NCBI GenBank assembly: GCA_946002345.1
Contig: CAMFZA010000039.1
Span: 1-11,536, forward strand
Source: an uncultured Phascolarctobacterium sp.
Lineage (GTDB): Bacteria > Bacillota > Negativicutes > Acidaminococcales > Acidaminococcaceae
Reading direction: 5' to 3'
Length of the DNA: 11,536 bases
Shown here: piece after piece, positions 1-6,188 of the stretch
Layout of the letters: each line of letters begins with the position of its first letter
Position numbering within the stretch: the stretch's first letter is position 1
Program-made: the position numbers and the translations under genes
Notes under the pieces: generated by a model
What the model was told of the DNA's origin: nothing
Seen by the model: only the letters and a program-made list of their open reading frames with translations
Database searches by the model: none

Positions 1-662
1 ATGCACAATCTTGATCTGAAAAATATTGTCGTCCGATATCTGGGCTTGGGCACTCTAAAGAGCAACAAAACCAGAGCCACACCCCCAATAAAGGCCGCCA
101 GCAGGATGTTGCTGGTGGTGGCCAGCACACCCTTTATGGCATAGATATTTAAATTTTGGAAGAGCACGCTTTCCACGTGCATGGAGGTTTGCCAAAAATA
201 AAAGGCATCAAAAATCAGTGTTAGGGCTGTAAAGACGTAGACTACAAAATAAATAAGCTTCATGAAAACATTGGGCCATTTATAGTAGCACATGGCAGCC
301 AAGAGCACTAGCAAAATATTATTATTGATGCCGGCAATAATGGCCAAGGTGGTCTGCGCGCCCCGGTCCAGACTGAGCTGATACACCATAAAGCAGGCTA
401 CGCCCACATACAAAAGGCCAATAACTACCACCGGGAAATAACGGCGCAGTCTATCCGGCAAACGCATGCGCCGAAAATACTTCCTCCAAAGGATTAAGCC
501 TAACAGGCAGTCCCGTAAGAGGTGGTTGAAGATTTCAAAGCCAAACTCCTCCACCGGCAGGGGATCCAAAGTCCCAAAATTATCGTAGGCCAGCTTCCAC
601 TCTACTGCTCCCGCAATTAGCAGAAAGAGCACTATCACTAGCTTGCTGATTACTTTTCTCAC
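1..662 (-). CDS. N-terminal membrane part of a probable LTA-synthase/sulfatase-family phosphoglycerol transferase (partial)
   Basis: This reading frame stays open for 220 codons and leaves the window at base 1, so only the N-terminus is present. It starts at a GTG (660-662); an in-frame TAA lies directly upstream, so no longer start is possible, and a weak AAGGG sits about 10 bases before it. The visible part is a membrane domain with about five hydrophobic segments (near residues 7-20, 77-95, 105-124, 132-152 and 177-202). A motif of the type DAFYFW (152-157) then HVESVLF (162-168) resembles the region before the extracellular catalytic domain in LtaS-like proteins that transfer glycerophosphate or related groups from phospholipids. 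That catalytic domain would lie outside the window, so the function is inferred. The gene follows a lipid kinase gene by 43 bases in the same direction, which fits, because LtaS-type enzymes release diacylglycerol. It could instead be an unrelated polytopic membrane protein. Confidence 0.55.
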   Translation of the reverse strand, partial: MRKVISKLVIVLFLLIAGAVEWKLAYDNFGTLDPLPVEEFGFEIFNHLLRDCLLGLILWRKYFRRMRLPDRLRRYFPVVVIGLLYVGVACFMVYQLSLDRGAQTTLAIIAGINNNILLVLLAAMCYYKWPNVFMKLIYFVVYVFTALTLIFDAFYFWQTSMHVESVLFQNLNIYAIKGVLATTSNILLAAFIGGVALVLLLFRVPKPRYRTTIFFRSRLC

Positions 663-705
663 TTACATCAAACCCTTATCTAGCAAAAAGCACAAACTAC
701 TCTAG

Positions 706-1647
706 TTAAGCCAAAAAACGAATCGGCACTTCCTCCAGCTCGATGCTTAAGGGAGCCGTAGTCACTGCGTCCCCATCCAGTTCGGCAGCAAAATCCTCCA
801 CATTGCAGCGAATTTCTAAGCGCTTGGCCCTGCGCACCACGATATCCTTGTCTAGGCCCAAGGCTTCCATGGCGATGCAGGCCGCATAACGGATAAAATC
901 CGCACGCTTAGCACCTGTAAACAAGGCTGTGTACAGCCACGGATTGGATAAGTTGGCCCCGCGGAAGAGATTGTAGCGTCCAGCATAATAACGGCTCTTG
1001 CCTACGATGACGGAGGAGGCCTCATGCCATTCTTCCTCCTCATCAAAGCGCACCTGGAAACGGTAGCGCCAGTTGTTGAAAAGCACTTCCTTACGCATAA
1101 GCTCCGTACCCTGCAGCACATAGGCCAGCTTATTTAAAAGCTTCTTTTCTTTTTCGGTCACACTGTCCACAACCAGGGAATCAAAGCCGATACCAGTAAC
1201 TGTCAAGAAGATATGTCCATTGGCGCGACCTAAATACACAGGTACCTCCACGCCCTTAAGTACACGGCGCACCCATTTATAGGGGTCACCACTCATCAAA
1301 AGCTCCTTCGCCACCAAATTTACCGTGCCTGCCGGAAAAACGCTAATATAGGGCAGATACTGGCGATTAGCTAATTGCTCAATCAAGGCCCGAATGGTGC
1401 CATCACCGCCGGCTATGATAACCCAATCCACCTGCTGTGCCTTTAAATCCCCAGCGATAGCGGGAATATCATCAAAGCGCTTAATTTCCCTGAGCTCTAC
1501 AGTTTTAGTGCCCAACTCATCTTTGAGCCTTTTAAAAATCTCATTGATTTTCATAATCATGCTGGCAAAAAGCTGCTTGCCACTGTTGCGATTATAGATG
1601 ATGACCACCTTATGAAATTTATGTACTTCAGCGTAATTGATAGACAT
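706..1647 (-). CDS. Diacylglycerol/lipid kinase (DagK catalytic domain, YegS/DgkB type)
   Basis: This 313-residue soluble protein matches the DagK_cat family, which phosphorylates diacylglycerol or related lipids with ATP at the membrane face. The N-terminal domain begins with a strand and an Asn-rich nucleotide loop (VVIIYNRNSG, residues 14-23). It carries the hallmark GGDGT at 80-84 and the PAGTVN motif at 105-110. The C-terminal beta-rich domain ends with LDGD (290-293), where most relatives have a DGE motif with a catalytic Glu; here it is Asp. The ATG start has an AGGAG six bases upstream, inside the end of the preceding gene. The stop of the GtrA-like gene lies only two bases upstream and the LTA-synthase-like gene follows, so an operon is likely. 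In that setting the enzyme would return diacylglycerol released by glycerophosphate transfer to the phosphatidate pool. The exact lipid substrate cannot be read from sequence. Confidence 0.85.
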   Translation of the reverse strand: MSINYAEVHKFHKVVIIYNRNSGKQLFASMIMKINEIFKRLKDELGTKTVELREIKRFDDIPAIAGDLKAQQVDWVIIAGGDGTIRALIEQLANRQYLPYISVFPAGTVNLVAKELLMSGDPYKWVRRVLKGVEVPVYLGRANGHIFLTVTGIGFDSLVVDSVTEKEKKLLNKLAYVLQGTELMRKEVLFNNWRYRFQVRFDEEEEWHEASSVIVGKSRYYAGRYNLFRGANLSNPWLYTALFTGAKRADFIRYAACIAMEALGLDKDIVVRRAKRLEIRCNVEDFAAELDGDAVTTAPLSIELEEVPIRFLA

Positions 1648-1649
1648 TT

Positions 1650-2093
1650 TTAACTCCTAAAAATCCACTTTTTGCGCGAAAGATAATTCCACACCACTAC
1701 AATGCAGCTGGTCAGCACCTTGCTCAGCATGGGTGCCCAGCCTAAAAGCGTTACAAAAATATACATCAGCAGCAGGTTAAAGCCCAAGCCCATTATGCTT
1801 ACCAAAAACACCAGGCTAAGCTCCTTGCCGCGCTGGTAACGACTGCCGCTGTCAAAGACTAAAATATTGCCCAGGAAATAATGGAACAGAGTGGACAGAC
1901 AAAAGGCCAGAGCTGTTGCCGTCATGGTCAGGGTGGTTACACCCCAGCCCCACCCATTGAAAAGGTAGTTGATGAAAACATAAAACAGTCCCCACTCAAA
2001 TAAGGCGGCTGTGCCACCTACAAAGAGATAGAGCACCAGCTTAATAAATTCACTATCCGTATAGTCAAAGCCAAAGATAACCTTTCTGCGCAT
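1650..2093 (-). CDS. GtrA-family small membrane protein
   Basis: This 147-residue protein has four hydrophobic segments (near residues 17-43, 53-77, 92-117 and 121-140) and the typical GtrA C-terminal signature WNYLSRKKWIF at 135-145. Family members are thought to move undecaprenyl- or dolichyl-linked sugars across the membrane, or to assist glycosyltransferases that decorate teichoic acids, lipopolysaccharide or arabinogalactan. Length and topology are normal for the family. The ATG start has a GGAG core seven bases upstream. The gene is followed two bases later by the lipid kinase start, so translation is probably coupled. With the LTA-synthase-like gene downstream, a role in supplying or attaching sugars to an envelope polymer is a reasonable inference, but no glycosyltransferase is in view. 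Confidence 0.85.
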   Translation of the reverse strand: MRRKVIFGFDYTDSEFIKLVLYLFVGGTAALFEWGLFYVFINYLFNGWGWGVTTLTMTATALAFCLSTLFHYFLGNILVFDSGSRYQRGKELSLVFLVSIMGLGFNLLLMYIFVTLLGWAPMLSKVLTSCIVVVWNYLSRKKWIFRS

Positions 2094-2097
2094 AAAA

Positions 2098-2148
2098 AAA
2101 CTCCACTTAAATCTGATTGTGTATTATTTCTCATTTTACATGGAGTTT
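2098..2148 (-). promoter_or_regulatory. Inverted repeat that could mask the ribosome binding site of the GtrA-like gene
   Basis: AAACTCCA (2098-2105) and TGGAGTTT (2141-2148) are exact 8-base complements separated by 35 bases. Read on the minus strand, the distal arm contains the GGAG ribosome binding site, four bases before the ATG, and the proximal arm would pair with it in a leader RNA. Whether the transcript includes both arms is unknown, because no convincing promoter is visible in the 97-base gap and readthrough from the peptidase gene is possible. Confidence 0.3.
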
Positions 2149-2190
2149 ACAGTAGCTTTAGGATTTTTAAAGTGGCGAAATTGCTATCCA

Positions 2191-2796
2191 TCACTGCCCT
2201 GTTAGCTCAGCCAATACCAAAATTATTTTTGTCACCAGTTCCCGTGACCGCTCCAAGGGCAGGGCCAGATTTTCATCCCAGACCATTTCCGGCAGCAGGG
2301 GCACATGGACAAAGCCTATTTTCGTATCAGTGCCAGCATAATGATGGCAGGCCAAGTAAAAAATATCATTGCACACATAGCCGCCCGTTGCGTACCCCAA
2401 ATGCACGTGGCAATGCTCCCTTTGCAGCTGCTGCACGATTTCGTGGGCAGGTATCGTGGCCATATAGGCTGCAGGTCCTCCAGCAATAACAGGCTCATTC
2501 CAGGGCTTGCGACCCAGATTATCCTCCACTAAAGCATCGCGAACATTCACTGCCACAGTGTCCACATGCACATGGGTACTGCCGCTATCCATGCCGGTTA
2601 AGAGAATGATATCGGGCTTGAGCTCCTCTGCCCTTTCCAAAAGCATGCGCCCGGCCAAGCCAAAGATATTGGGCAACAGCAGCTTGGTAAGTCGAAAATC
2701 TCCCAGCTGCTCCGGCAAGGAACGTACCACCTCCCAGCAGGGATTCAACTGATAATGGGCGAATGGGTCAAAGCCAGTAATTAAAAGCTTACGCAC
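2191..2796 (-). CDS. pcp: Pyrrolidone carboxyl peptidase (pyroglutamyl peptidase I), peptidase family C15
   Basis: This cytosolic cysteine peptidase would remove N-terminal pyroglutamate from peptides. I chose the GTG at 2794-2796 (201 residues, beginning MRKLLITGFDPF as is usual for the family), because the AGAGGA at 2807-2812 lies 10 bases before it but only one base before the alternative GTG at 2803-2805. Visible family motifs are TGFDPF with NPCWE near the N-terminus, LLPNIF, GGYVCN with the nucleophile Cys142, and GFVHVPLLPE with His164. The usual catalytic Glu lies in a GRxxIxxERVAIN motif; here the matching stretch reads GSTHVHVDTVAVN, so Asp79 stands in for Glu and the Arg residues are lost. 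Activity or specificity may therefore differ from canonical Pcp. It stands alone behind its own promoter-like sequence, with the GtrA gene 97 bases downstream. Confidence 0.85.
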   Translation of the reverse strand: MRKLLITGFDPFAHYQLNPCWEVVRSLPEQLGDFRLTKLLLPNIFGLAGRMLLERAEELKPDIILLTGMDSGSTHVHVDTVAVNVRDALVEDNLGRKPWNEPVIAGGPAAYMATIPAHEIVQQLQREHCHVHLGYATGGYVCNDIFYLACHHYAGTDTKIGFVHVPLLPEMVWDENLALPLERSRELVTKIILVLAELTGQ

Positions 2797-2834
2797 AGCA
2801 AGCACTTCCTCTTTTTAATCAAGATTTAAGCTTA

Positions 2835-2865
2835 ATTATAACACAACACATTCTCTAAGTGTTAT
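2835..2865 (-). promoter_or_regulatory. Extended -10 promoter of pcp with an overlapping inverted repeat
   Basis: On the minus strand a perfect TATAAT (2835-2840) is preceded by TGT (2841-2843), which makes an extended -10 element; no good -35 is present at the normal distance. The exact inverted repeat ATAACAC (2838-2844) and GTGTTAT (2859-2865), with a 14-base spacer, covers the -10 and the space before it, so it could be an operator. The position, about 40 bases upstream of the chosen pcp start and just after the tRNA terminator, fits a pcp promoter. Confidence 0.55.
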
Positions 2866-2894
2866 GCCTTAGCCTCGTCCACATCCTCAGTCAC

Positions 2895-2938
2895 AAATAA
2901 AAACCGCATGATCAGCGAAAATCCACTAACCATGCGGT
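2895..2938 (-). terminator. Intrinsic terminator behind tRNA-Thr
   Basis: Read on the minus strand, ACCGCATG pairs with CATGCGGT, and the stem continues with wobble pairs through TTAGTG/CGCTGA to about 15 base pairs with a six-base loop (2918-2923). It is followed by TTTTTATTTG. It starts 11 bases after the encoded CCA of the tRNA and ends the regulator-tRNA transcript ahead of the pcp promoter. Confidence 0.85.
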
Positions 2939-2948
2939 ATTTGTTAAT

Positions 2949-3024
2949 TGGAGCTCCCAACAGGATTCGAACCTGCGACCCTCTCATTACGAATGAGATG
3001 CTCTACCAGCTGAGCTATAGGAGC
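2949..3024 (-). tRNA. tRNA-Thr (anticodon CGT)
   Basis: The 76-base gene folds into a complete cloverleaf. The acceptor stem GCTCCTA pairs with TGGGAGC (one G-T pair), and the D-arm is AGCTCAGCTGGTAGAGC. The anticodon stem TCTCA/TGAGA encloses the loop TTCGTAA with anticodon CGT, which reads ACG threonine codons. The T-arm is GCAGG TTCGAAT CCTGT. The 3' CCA is encoded. The gene lies only 25 bases behind the stop codon of the XRE regulator gene on the same strand, and I see no good promoter between them, so it is probably cut out of a shared transcript. Confidence 0.97.
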
Positions 3025-3049
3025 AATTTTATTAGCTTGCTTTGTTGTA

Positions 3050-3475
3050 TTAAGCCTCGCCCTCTTTGGCTGCTTCCTGAGCGGCTCTTGCGGCTGCCAT
3101 TTCAGCCTTGGTGCGACGCTTTCTCACCTTTTTGGCACTGTTAATACCGGCCTTTTTAATCACCTTGGCCAGCTCGGAAATGATGTGCAGCTCATCCACA
3201 CTGCAGCCCTGCAACAGCTCTGATAGCTCGTGGCAGTAAATCTGCTCGCTCCGATGGATATTATCACACAGGAGCTCATCCACGGACACATCCAACACAT
3301 TGGCCAAATGGATAATTGTGGGCAAGCCAAGCTTAGTATTACCAGTTTCGATATTACTAATATGCGGAGTAGACAAGCCGGTTAATTGGGCTATATTCCC
3401 CTGAGTAAATCCTTTACGAATACGTGCAGCCTTTATTCTCAGGCCAATAGCCTTATAATCAATGTCCAACTTCAA
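3050..3475 (-). CDS. XRE-family helix-turn-helix regulator with basic, alanine-rich tail
   Basis: This protein of about 141 residues has an N-terminal Cro/CI-type DNA-binding domain (roughly residues 10-70). The TQGNIAQLTGLS segment and recognition helix STPHISNIETG are typical. A middle segment resembles the SVDELHIISELAKVIKK-type helix seen after the HTH in many Bacillota regulators. The last 30 residues are unusual: a basic KKVRKRR run followed by an Ala/Glu-rich helix. No ATG exists near the start. Two adjacent TTG codons (3476-3478 and 3473-3475) follow an AGGGGAG; I prefer the second, six bases from GGAG. A strong promoter lies just upstream, and TATAATTATA palindromic sequence at its -10 could allow autoregulation. 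The tRNA-Thr gene follows 25 bases downstream. Its target genes are unknown; it is not obviously part of a toxin-antitoxin pair. Confidence 0.85.
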   Translation of the reverse strand: MKLDIDYKAIGLRIKAARIRKGFTQGNIAQLTGLSTPHISNIETGNTKLGLPTIIHLANVLDVSVDELLCDNIHRSEQIYCHELSELLQGCSVDELHIISELAKVIKKAGINSAKKVRKRRTKAEMAAARAAQEAAKEGEA

Positions 3476-3518
3476 CAAGCTCTCCCCTCTAATCCCTTAC
3501 TTTTTTCATAACGCTATA

Positions 3519-3547
3519 ATTATATCTGAATTCGTTTTAAAAGGCAA
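3519..3547 (-). promoter_or_regulatory. Sigma-70-type promoter of the XRE regulator (and probably tRNA-Thr)
   Basis: On the minus strand TTGCCT (3542-3547) and a perfect TATAAT (3519-3524) are separated by the ideal 17 bases. The -10 lies in the 10-base palindrome TATAATTATA (3515-3524), a possible operator. It sits 44 bases upstream of the chosen TTG start. No clear terminator for larA is visible between the larA stop (3577) and this promoter. Confidence 0.7.
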
Positions 3548-3576
3548 GCAGGACTGGGGAATATTTTTAGGGAAAA

Positions 3577-4857
3577 CTATTTATTTTTCAGAACCGGTAC
3601 GGTCAGGCTACCTTGGGGCATTAGGAGAATTTTATAATCAGGCCCGATATATTTTTCGGCCAAAGCGATGGCTTCATCCACATTGTCAACTGCCTCAAAG
3701 AGCAAATCCTGGGCCAGCTTTTTATCCAGCGCAGAAACCAGAATAAATTTAGCCTTTTTCATCAGGCGGGTAATAGCAAAGGCCTTGTGGGCACCGATGA
3801 CAAATTTCCGGGCCAAAGCCTCTTTAATGGCGTCAGGGGAGGGATTTTCCTGCAAGGCTTTTTCTAAAGCAGCACTACCGCTGCCCTCTTCACACTCACC
3901 TAGGATGATGACCACACCGCCCTCGCGCACTGCGCACCAGGCATTGTCCATGGTTTTTTGTAATTGATAAATATTGATATCCTTAGGATAACCACCGCAG
4001 CTGGCAATAACAATGTCTGCAGGCTGGCTTATAGGCGCACCATAAACCTGCTCCACAAATTGGCATGCCTCTAGGTGGGATTCCTTCCAATCGCCGGCAA
4101 AAATCTTCAGGAAACGCTTTTGCGCATCCAAAATAGCATTAAAGTTGAACAATCTATGCTTTTGCGCAAAGAGAGCCACGCCCTCCATTTGGTCCTCGTA
4201 AACAGGATTGCCCTGCAGCTTGCCCAGCTGGGAGTTGGGACTCATCATTAGGCTGTGATTGCGGCGCACGGTTTCCATTGCAGCCACGCCTGGCAGAACC
4301 GCCTTGCGCCCGCCACCAAAGCCACTAAAGAAATGGTACACAACAGTGCCCGTCATGATGACCAAATCCACATCACAAATTAATTTATTGATGAGCACAG
4401 GAGTGCCGTAGGAGGTGGCACCAAAATAATTGAAGTCCTCATGCTTATTGCAATCGCTATTATACATTTTTAGACGAGCAGCAACGCCCTCGCTCACCTG
4501 CTCCACCATTTCCTCGTGGCTCATGGCGCGATGGGTACCCAAGGCAAAAACAATCTTCATGTCCTCGTCTTTTACGCCTAATTTGTTCATCTCATCCACT
4601 AAAATAGGCATAAAATCATGGGTATTGGCCACACGGGTAGAGTCGTTGCAAATGAAGGCAATCTTCATCCCTGGCTTGATCAGCTTGTCAATGGGCTCGC
4701 TGGCAATGGGATGGTAGATGGCATCCAGTACAGCTGCCTTCAAATCCGTCAAGGGCGGAAATTCGGCAATTTTGATTTCGTCCAACACATGCTCCTTTTC
4801 CAGAGAAAAGGTTTGATAGCCGTGACCATATTTATACTTATACTCTACTGTCGTCAT
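3577..4857 (-). CDS. larA: LarA-family nickel-pincer racemase homologue (lactate racemase-like)
   Basis: This 426-residue cytosolic protein has the length and key residues of LarA, which interconverts D- and L-lactate (or other 2-hydroxy acids in some homologues) by hydride transfer on a covalently bound nickel-pincer nucleotide. Expected residues are present: Asp72 and Arg75 in NDSTR, His109 in LGTHR, His175 in YHFFSGFGGGRK, Lys185 (the site of cofactor attachment in the family) in GGRKAVLPG, His201 in RRNH (nickel ligand position), and Tyr297, Gln298 and Lys301 in the IYQLQK stretch. The ATG has an ideal GGAGG five bases upstream. The cofactor-making genes larB, larC and larE are not in the window, and the neighbours are unrelated, so they must be elsewhere if the enzyme is active. 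The family contains racemases and epimerases for other 2-hydroxy acids, so lactate is the default guess only. Confidence 0.85.
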   Translation of the reverse strand: MTTVEYKYKYGHGYQTFSLEKEHVLDEIKIAEFPPLTDLKAAVLDAIYHPIASEPIDKLIKPGMKIAFICNDSTRVANTHDFMPILVDEMNKLGVKDEDMKIVFALGTHRAMSHEEMVEQVSEGVAARLKMYNSDCNKHEDFNYFGATSYGTPVLINKLICDVDLVIMTGTVVYHFFSGFGGGRKAVLPGVAAMETVRRNHSLMMSPNSQLGKLQGNPVYEDQMEGVALFAQKHRLFNFNAILDAQKRFLKIFAGDWKESHLEACQFVEQVYGAPISQPADIVIASCGGYPKDINIYQLQKTMDNAWCAVREGGVVIILGECEEGSGSAALEKALQENPSPDAIKEALARKFVIGAHKAFAITRLMKKAKFILVSALDKKLAQDLLFEAVDNVDEAIALAEKYIGPDYKILLMPQGSLTVPVLKNK

Positions 4858-4884
4858 AGCGCACCTCCGTTGTAAGCTTGGCTA

Positions 4885-4945
4885 TATTGTACTACATCTT
4901 TTGAGCGCACTGCAATTCACGCTTATATATATTGTAACACATTTC
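4885..4945 (-). promoter_or_regulatory. Candidate promoter region of larA
   Basis: The 134-base gap before larA contains two promoter-like sites on the minus strand. One is TTGCAG, 18 bases, TACAAT near the gene. The other is an upstream TGTTACAAT, an extended -10 that closely resembles the TGTTATAAT of the pcp promoter. Neither is strong enough to choose between them by eye. Confidence 0.4.
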
Positions 4946-4991
4946 CTAAAAATGCTGTACTTATTTTTGGGAATTTGAGGTGAATTATCTG

Positions 4992-5864
4992 TTATTTCTT
5001 TGGTAAGGACAGCAGCAGCACAGTGAAGATAATACAGCTCATGCCGATATAATCCGGCAAAACAAGCTTGGTATCCAGCAACAGCACCACTGCAATAATA
5101 GAGGCCAAGGGCTCGGCGCAGGAAATAAGGCTGGCCTTGGTGGAGCCAACGATTTTGAGTCCTGCCAAATAGAGAGCATAGCTGGCAATGGTCGCGCCTG
5201 CAATTAGATAGGCCATGGCTAGCAGTGCCTGCAGATTCCAGCTACCTGCCGGTGTAAGGGGATTGCGTGCAGCTATCAGGGCTAAGCCGGAAAGGAGCTG
5301 TCCCCAGCCGATGATAACGGTGGCAGGATAGTGCTTTAAAAGTTCCACAGGCTGGATACTATAAAAGGCGTAGGAGAAGGCGGACAGGAGACCTATGGTT
5401 ATGGCCGCTGGAGACAGGGCCAGGCTGGTTAGGCTACCGTGGGTGGCAATCAAAAAGACGCCCACCAGAGCACCTACAATCCCTAGCAATTCTCTGCCCT
5501 CAGGCCAGGAGCGGTGCTTGTAGCTCATATAAATCATCACCCACACAGGGGCACTGTATTGCAGCACGGTGGCTGTTGCCGCATTGCATAGAGAAATGGT
5601 GTAGTAAAAGCCTAGCTGCGCTCCTAAAATGCCTACGAAGGAAAAACACAGGAGTGACAGAAAACGCTCCCGCAAAATGGTAAAGATATTCTGCCGTATA
5701 ATCACAGCTGTATAGAGCAAAAACAGCAAGCCAGCCACAATTTGGCGCACCATAACCAACCACACAGCGTCCACCTGATGGTACTGGAACAAATACTGTC
5801 CCGCTACGCCGCCCAGTCCCCAAAAGGCTGCTGCCAGCACAATGAGGATAATTCCCTTGAGCAT
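4992..5864 (-). CDS. EamA/DMT-superfamily permease
   Basis: This 290-residue inner-membrane protein has about ten hydrophobic segments arranged as two EamA repeats, the layout of drug/metabolite transporter exporters. Typical signs are the first-helix AAAFWGLGG, the loop segment SAPVWVMIYMSYKHR near the end of the first repeat, and CAEPLASIIAVVLLLD in the second, which matches the common EPxxa motif of the family. I start it at the second ATG (5862-5864), because AAGGAGG ends only one base before the first ATG but seven before this one. It has its own strong promoter and stands alone between the 630-base intergenic region and larA. Substrate is unknown; related proteins export amino acids, purines or metabolites. 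Confidence 0.9.
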   Translation of the reverse strand: MLKGIILIVLAAAFWGLGGVAGQYLFQYHQVDAVWLVMVRQIVAGLLFLLYTAVIIRQNIFTILRERFLSLLCFSFVGILGAQLGFYYTISLCNAATATVLQYSAPVWVMIYMSYKHRSWPEGRELLGIVGALVGVFLIATHGSLTSLALSPAAITIGLLSAFSYAFYSIQPVELLKHYPATVIIGWGQLLSGLALIAARNPLTPAGSWNLQALLAMAYLIAGATIASYALYLAGLKIVGSTKASLISCAEPLASIIAVVLLLDTKLVLPDYIGMSCIIFTVLLLSLPKK

Positions 5865-5897
5865 TGCCATCCCTCCTTTCTCTTACGTATAGTATGT

Positions 5898-5926
5898 AAT
5901 ATAGCACTTATTTGCAGTATTGTCTA
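5898..5926 (-). promoter_or_regulatory. Promoter of the EamA permease gene
   Basis: On the minus strand TAGACA (5921-5926) and TATATT (5898-5903), each one base from consensus, are separated by exactly 17 bases. The site lies 34 bases upstream of the chosen start codon. Confidence 0.75.
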
Positions 5927-6188
5927 TTGTTTTATAAATTGCGGTTTATCGATTAGTTTATGCGTTAACGCTCAAAGGTATACCTGTGAAGTGCTCCGGT
6001 CTGCGAATGCTTGATACAATGTTCACATAGAGCGCTTAATCCGTCAAGAGAAAAACTTACGAAAGCGTGACGAGGCGCTTCGCGAACATGCGAGCCTGTC
6101 CGTTGCTACTGTAAATTGTTTATTCATCGTCTTACTGATCTAGTCGCATTCTTGCCTCCGCCACTTCCCAGGTATACACTTTTCGCTT
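5927..6188. other. Gene-free region with small palindromes and a duplicated AGGTATAC...GAAGTG motif
   Basis: No open frame here looks like a gene on either strand. Visible structure: the perfect palindrome GCGTTAACGC (5962-5971), the perfect palindrome AGGTATACCT (5976-5985), and TTCGCGAA near 6080. AGGTATAC followed by GAAGTG occurs at 5976-5993 and again, with a longer spacer, at 6170-6196. The second copy can fold as a hairpin (TATACACTT against AAGTGaTATA, 6173-6202). The copies are about 195 bases apart and could be operators, element ends or duplicated border sequence. Confidence 0.45.

Noticed and set aside
2949..3024. Integrated element at the tRNA-Thr gene
   Set aside because: No integrase gene and no second copy of the tRNA 3' end is visible in the window; the XRE gene alone is not evidence for an element.
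4925..4985. Imperfect inverted repeat ATTTCCtAAAA...TTTTgGGAAT between the EamA gene and larA
   Set aside because: Considered as a terminator for the EamA gene, but the stem is interrupted and no T-run follows on the minus strand.
5976..6180. Riboswitch leader (cobalamin or T-box type) upstream of the EamA gene
   Set aside because: A GGGAAG...GGCGGAGGC stretch on the minus strand looked suggestive, but the diagnostic cobalamin and T-box core motifs are absent, and the EamA promoter lies downstream of this sequence, so it would not be in that transcript.
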